Shown here: positions 61,260 through 64,000 of the stretch, piece after piece
Layout of the letters: the number at the start of each line of letters is the position of its first letter
How positions within the stretch are numbered: the stretch's first letter is position 1
Source of the DNA: Bradyrhizobium arachidis
GTDB lineage: Bacteria; Pseudomonadota; Alphaproteobacteria; Rhizobiales; Xanthobacteraceae
DNA: 64,000 nucleotides
Assembly: GCF_015291705.1 (NCBI RefSeq)
Contig: NZ_CP030050.1
Location: 1,426,001 to 1,490,000 of the forward strand
Direction of reading: 5' to 3'
Program-made: the position numbers and the translations under genes
Notes under the pieces: generated by a model
What the model was told of the DNA's origin: nothing
Seen by the model: only the letters and a program-made list of their open reading frames with translations
Databases searched by the model: none

Positions 61260-63602
61260 ATGGCTGACGGGGCTAGGTATTCGCGCGCCCTGATTTTGGG
61301 CGCGTCGGTGGTTTCAATGGCGGCGGTGATGCCGGCAAGCGGCTTTGCGCAGACCGCATTGGCGCAGACTGAAAACGCGTCACCGAAGCAGGCCAAGCGC
61401 AAGCCGTCCAAGCCGCAAGTTGCGCAGCAGGCAACCCCCGAGGCCTTGAACGCCCGCGCCCAGGCCGGCGGCACGGCGCCGGTTCAGGTGCTCGATACCA
61501 TTACTGTCGCCGCAACGAAGACCAAGGAGCGCGCGATCGATGCGCTCGCGCCGGTCAGCTCGATCTCGCTCGACCAGATCCAGGGGCTTCAGCCGAACCG
61601 GCTGTCGGATATCTTCTATGCCGTGCCCGGCGTGTCGTTCCAGGAGCGCGGCGATGATCCCGCGACCGTCATCAACATCCGTGGCTTGCAGGATTTCGGC
61701 CGCGTTGCCGTCGTCGTTGACGGCGCGCGGCAGAACTTCCAGCGCACCGGCCACAACGCCAACGGCTCGTTCTTCCTCGATCCTGAATTGATCGGCGGCG
61801 TCGACGTCGTGCGCGGCCCGACCGCCAACATCTACGGCTCGGGTGCTATCGGCGGCCTGGTCTCGTTCCGCACCAAGGACATCAACGACGTGCTGCGTCC
61901 CGGCGAGCGCTGGGGCGTCGATCTCTCCGGCTCCTACGGCACCAACAATGCGCGCGGCCTCGGCTCGGTGTTCGGCGGCGTGCGCGCGACGCCCGACGTC
62001 GACATCTTCGGCGGCGCGGTCTACCGCACGCAGGGCAATTACAAGGACGGCAACGGCACCGAGATCGGCAACACCGGCAACCAGGTCGAAGCCGGGTTGC
62101 TGAAGCTCACGGTGCGCCCCGCGCTCGGTCACGAGGTCAAGTTCGGCGCCACCTTCCAGGACTATCAATACAATATCGGCCAGTTCAACACCGGCCCGGT
62201 GGCGACCGCGGCCCAGCGCGCGCTCTTCCAGGGCTCGTCGGTCTATGCGTCCGACGTCAAGAACTACACCGGCACGCTGACCTGGAACTACTCGCTGCCG
62301 AGCGACAATCTGTTCGACTCGCACGTGTCGGTCTATGGCAACCGCACCGATCAGGATCAGACCAAGACTTATCACTATTCGACCGCGGGCGCGGCCTTTT
62401 GCGGCGCCGGCAATTTCGGCAACAACATCTCGGGCTGCGTCGGCGACAAGCGCGGCTACACGCTGAACACGGTCGGCTTCGACGCCAACAACACCACGCG
62501 CTTCAACGTCGGTGACTGGCGCAATGCCGTGACCTACGGGGTCGATGCGTTCCAGGACGACGTGATCACGACCGACAGCCGCGGCAACTCCAACATCACG
62601 ACGCCGAGCGGCATCCGCACCGTGTCGGGCGGCTTCCTGCAGCTCAAGCAGAACTACAGCACGTGGTTCGAGGCGGTGAGCGCGATCCGCTATGACCGCT
62701 ACAATCTGCAGTCGGGCACGACCAATACCGGCGGCGACCGCTTCTCGCCGAAGATCACGCTCGGCGTCACGCCGGTCGCGGGCTTCCAGCCCTATGTCAG
62801 CTATGCCGAAGGCTATCGCGCGCCCTCGATCACCGAGACCGTGATCTCCGGCGCGCATGCCACCGGTGGCAGCCCGGCCTTCTTCCCCTGTCCGGATGGC
62901 ACAAGTGGCCTGTTCTGCTTCCTGCCCAACCCGAACCTTCGCCCCGAGGTCGGCAAGAACAAGGAAGTCGGCTTCAACCTGAAGTACGACAACATCTTCA
63001 CCGCATCCGACTCGTTCCGCGGCAAGATCAATCTGTTCCGCAACGACGTCAGCGACTACATCGATCTCGTCGCCTCGGCGCCGGTCCCGGTGCCGCCGTT
63101 CGGCTCGTTCAGCCAGTACTACCAGTACCAGAACATCGCCAATGCCCGCATCGAGGGTTTCGAGGCGGAGACCATGTACGATGCCGGCGACTGGTTCATC
63201 GGCGTCGCTGGTCACTACATCAAGGGCAAGAACGTCCAGACCAATATCGGGCTCGCTACCATCACCCCGACCAAGGTCGTGACGACCGGCGGTGTCCGCC
63301 TGCTCGACCGCAGCCTGGTGCTGTCGGCGCAGTGGGCGTCCTACGGTCCGAACAACGACATCCCCGCCGGCTATGTGCCTTCGACCGGCTACGATCTGAT
63401 CAACCTCTACATGACTTACGCAGCGACCAAGGACATCGTGTTCTCGGCCTCGATCGACAATCTCCTGAACCAGTACTACCGGCCTTACGCCATTCCCGGC
63501 AGTTCGACCGACGGCACGTCGCAGAACGACGTGCTGTGGACCAGCCCTGGACCGGGCAGGGTCTACAAGGCCGGCCTGAAGATCCACTTCGGAGGTGCGT
63601 GA
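61260..63602 (+). CDS. hmuR: TonB-dependent heme receptor
   Basis: A 780-residue outer membrane protein. The ATG at 61260 is preferred to the GTG at 61242; it gives a signal peptide ending near ASGFAQ. A plug domain follows (LDTITVAATKTKERAIDALA and DPELIGGVDVVRGPTANIYG in pieces). The barrel has the heme-receptor motifs YRAPS (variant of FRAP) and NPNLRPE, and the C-terminal strand ends RVYKAGLKIHFGGA. It binds heme or heme proteins outside the cell and brings heme to HmuT. ExbB, ExbD and TonB are not in the window. Confidence 0.95.
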   Translation: MADGARYSRALILGASVVSMAAVMPASGFAQTALAQTENASPKQAKRKPSKPQVAQQATPEALNARAQAGGTAPVQVLDTITVAATKTKERAIDALAPVSSISLDQIQGLQPNRLSDIFYAVPGVSFQERGDDPATVINIRGLQDFGRVAVVVDGARQNFQRTGHNANGSFFLDPELIGGVDVVRGPTANIYGSGAIGGLVSFRTKDINDVLRPGERWGVDLSGSYGTNNARGLGSVFGGVRATPDVDIFGGAVYRTQGNYKDGNGTEIGNTGNQVEAGLLKLTVRPALGHEVKFGATFQDYQYNIGQFNTGPVATAAQRALFQGSSVYASDVKNYTGTLTWNYSLPSDNLFDSHVSVYGNRTDQDQTKTYHYSTAGAAFCGAGNFGNNISGCVGDKRGYTLNTVGFDANNTTRFNVGDWRNAVTYGVDAFQDDVITTDSRGNSNITTPSGIRTVSGGFLQLKQNYSTWFEAVSAIRYDRYNLQSGTTNTGGDRFSPKITLGVTPVAGFQPYVSYAEGYRAPSITETVISGAHATGGSPAFFPCPDGTSGLFCFLPNPNLRPEVGKNKEVGFNLKYDNIFTASDSFRGKINLFRNDVSDYIDLVASAPVPVPPFGSFSQYYQYQNIANARIEGFEAETMYDAGDWFIGVAGHYIKGKNVQTNIGLATITPTKVVTTGGVRLLDRSLVLSAQWASYGPNNDIPAGYVPSTGYDLINLYMTYAATKDIVFSASIDNLLNQYYRPYAIPGSSTDGTSQNDVLWTSPGPGRVYKAGLKIHFGGA

Positions 63603-63639
63603 GCCCAGAGGCGCCGCAACACCATAAATATCCGCCGGG

Positions 63640-63661
63640 CCGCGCTGATGCTCCAGCGCGG
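63640..63661 (+). terminator. Hairpin between hmuR and the monooxygenase gene
   Basis: CCGCGCT and AGCGCGG form a seven-base stem with an eight-base loop, about 40 bases after the hmuR stop, followed at some distance by GTTTTCGTCTT. It may end part of the hmuR message before the downstream gene. Confidence 0.5.
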
Positions 63662-63701
63662 CTTCGGCGCGTTTTCGTCTTGATAACAAGGAGAGACTTT
63701 T

Positions 63702-64000
63702 ATGTTCATCGCCATGAATCGCTTTCAGGTGAAGCTCGGCTCGGAAGCCGCGTTCGAGACCGTGTGGCGCACCCGCGAATCCTATCTCGGCAGCATGGCC
63801 GGCTTTGTTGAATTCCATCTGCTCAAGGGGCCTGTGCTTGAGGACCACACGCTGTACTCCTCGCACACTGTCTGGGTCGACAAGGCGGCGTTCGAGGCCT
63901 GGACGCGCTCGGAGGAATTCCGGCGCGCCCATGCCCGCGCCGACAACAAGACCGGCGAGAGCCTCTATCTTGGCCATCCCAAGTTCGAAGGCTTCGAGGT
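63702..64000 (+). CDS. hmuQ: Heme-degrading monooxygenase, HmuQ/HmuD type (3' end missing)
   Basis: The first 99 codons of a small ABM-fold protein. It starts MFIAMNRFQVKLGSEAAFE with AAGGAGAG upstream. The catalytic Asn is in AMNRF; the conserved Trp and His lie in HTVWVDKAAFEAW and FRRAHARADN, as in IsdG-like enzymes that open the heme ring and free iron. B. japonicum has two such proteins, HmuQ and HmuD, near hmuR; I cannot decide which this is. About 5-10 residues are probably missing. Confidence 0.88.
   Translation, partial: MFIAMNRFQVKLGSEAAFETVWRTRESYLGSMAGFVEFHLLKGPVLEDHTLYSSHTVWVDKAAFEAWTRSEEFRRAHARADNKTGESLYLGHPKFEGFE

Noticed and set aside
61380..63977. Open frame of 865 codons on the minus strand opposite hmuR
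   Set aside because: It mirrors the receptor gene, has a biased Arg/Asp/Val/Ala composition and shows no protein family. High GC content gives long antisense frames; the hmuR frame has all receptor motifs.

Overview
The window looks like a chromosomal segment of a Bradyrhizobium species or a close relative in the Nitrobacteraceae. The signs are very high GC, close packing of genes, three-gene proton-translocating transhydrogenase (pntAA-pntAB-pntB), DUF1036, DUF1244 and GapR-type proteins, a nirK-nirV-hemN-nnrR-nnrS denitrification block next to a heme-uptake (hmu) block, and several families of short palindromic repeats typical of this group. No tRNA, rRNA, CRISPR array, insertion sequence, integrase or phage gene was found, so the region reads as core or stable accessory chromosome.

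Layout. 1-3056: end of a DUF1036-pyk operon, then small conserved proteins (DUF1244, GapR, DUF1801). 3107-9092: two envelope enzymes (DUF882 peptidase, L,D-transpeptidase) and an orphan sigma-54 activator, all on the minus strand. 9220-14322: an M3 oligopeptidase with a lysine-rich repeat tail and a 995-residue patatin-like membrane protein. 14464-21201: a 50-residue cytochrome-oxidase-IV-like peptide, the pnt operon, a hydrolase, a ChaA-type antiporter, a cupin and an Ala/Lys-rich protein. 21231-27309: TPR lipoprotein, rpsU, aquaporin, purEK, a GGDEF protein and several tiny proteins including two YdcH (DUF465) paralogues. 27425-33540: an LhgO-type oxidase, a PAS-GGDEF-EAL protein, glpD and a toxin-antitoxin pair. 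33664-42945: a potABC-like ABC transporter without binding protein, a TRAP binding protein joined to a chemoreceptor, and a sugar ABC operon without ATPase. 43153-47379: AsmA-like protein, scoAB CoA-transferase and a GNAT protein.

47451-54161 is the most coherent system: nirV, nirK, a 68-residue membrane protein, hemN, a DUF1858 protein, nnrR and nnrS. Four FNR/NnrR-type boxes (TTG-N8-CAA) lie in the four intergenic regions where promoters are expected. Together they suggest one low-oxygen/nitric-oxide regulon: copper nitrite reductase with its accessory protein, oxygen-independent heme synthesis, a NO-related membrane protein and the regulator. The 68-residue protein and the DUF1858 protein are the least understood members.

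54163-57863 holds an AraC-type regulator, a FixJ-like regulator whose phospho-acceptor Asp is replaced by Glu, and a MuiA-like protein. 57945-64000 is heme acquisition: hmuTUV, a HemP/HmuP protein, the TonB-dependent receptor hmuR and the start of a heme-degrading monooxygenase that runs off the window.
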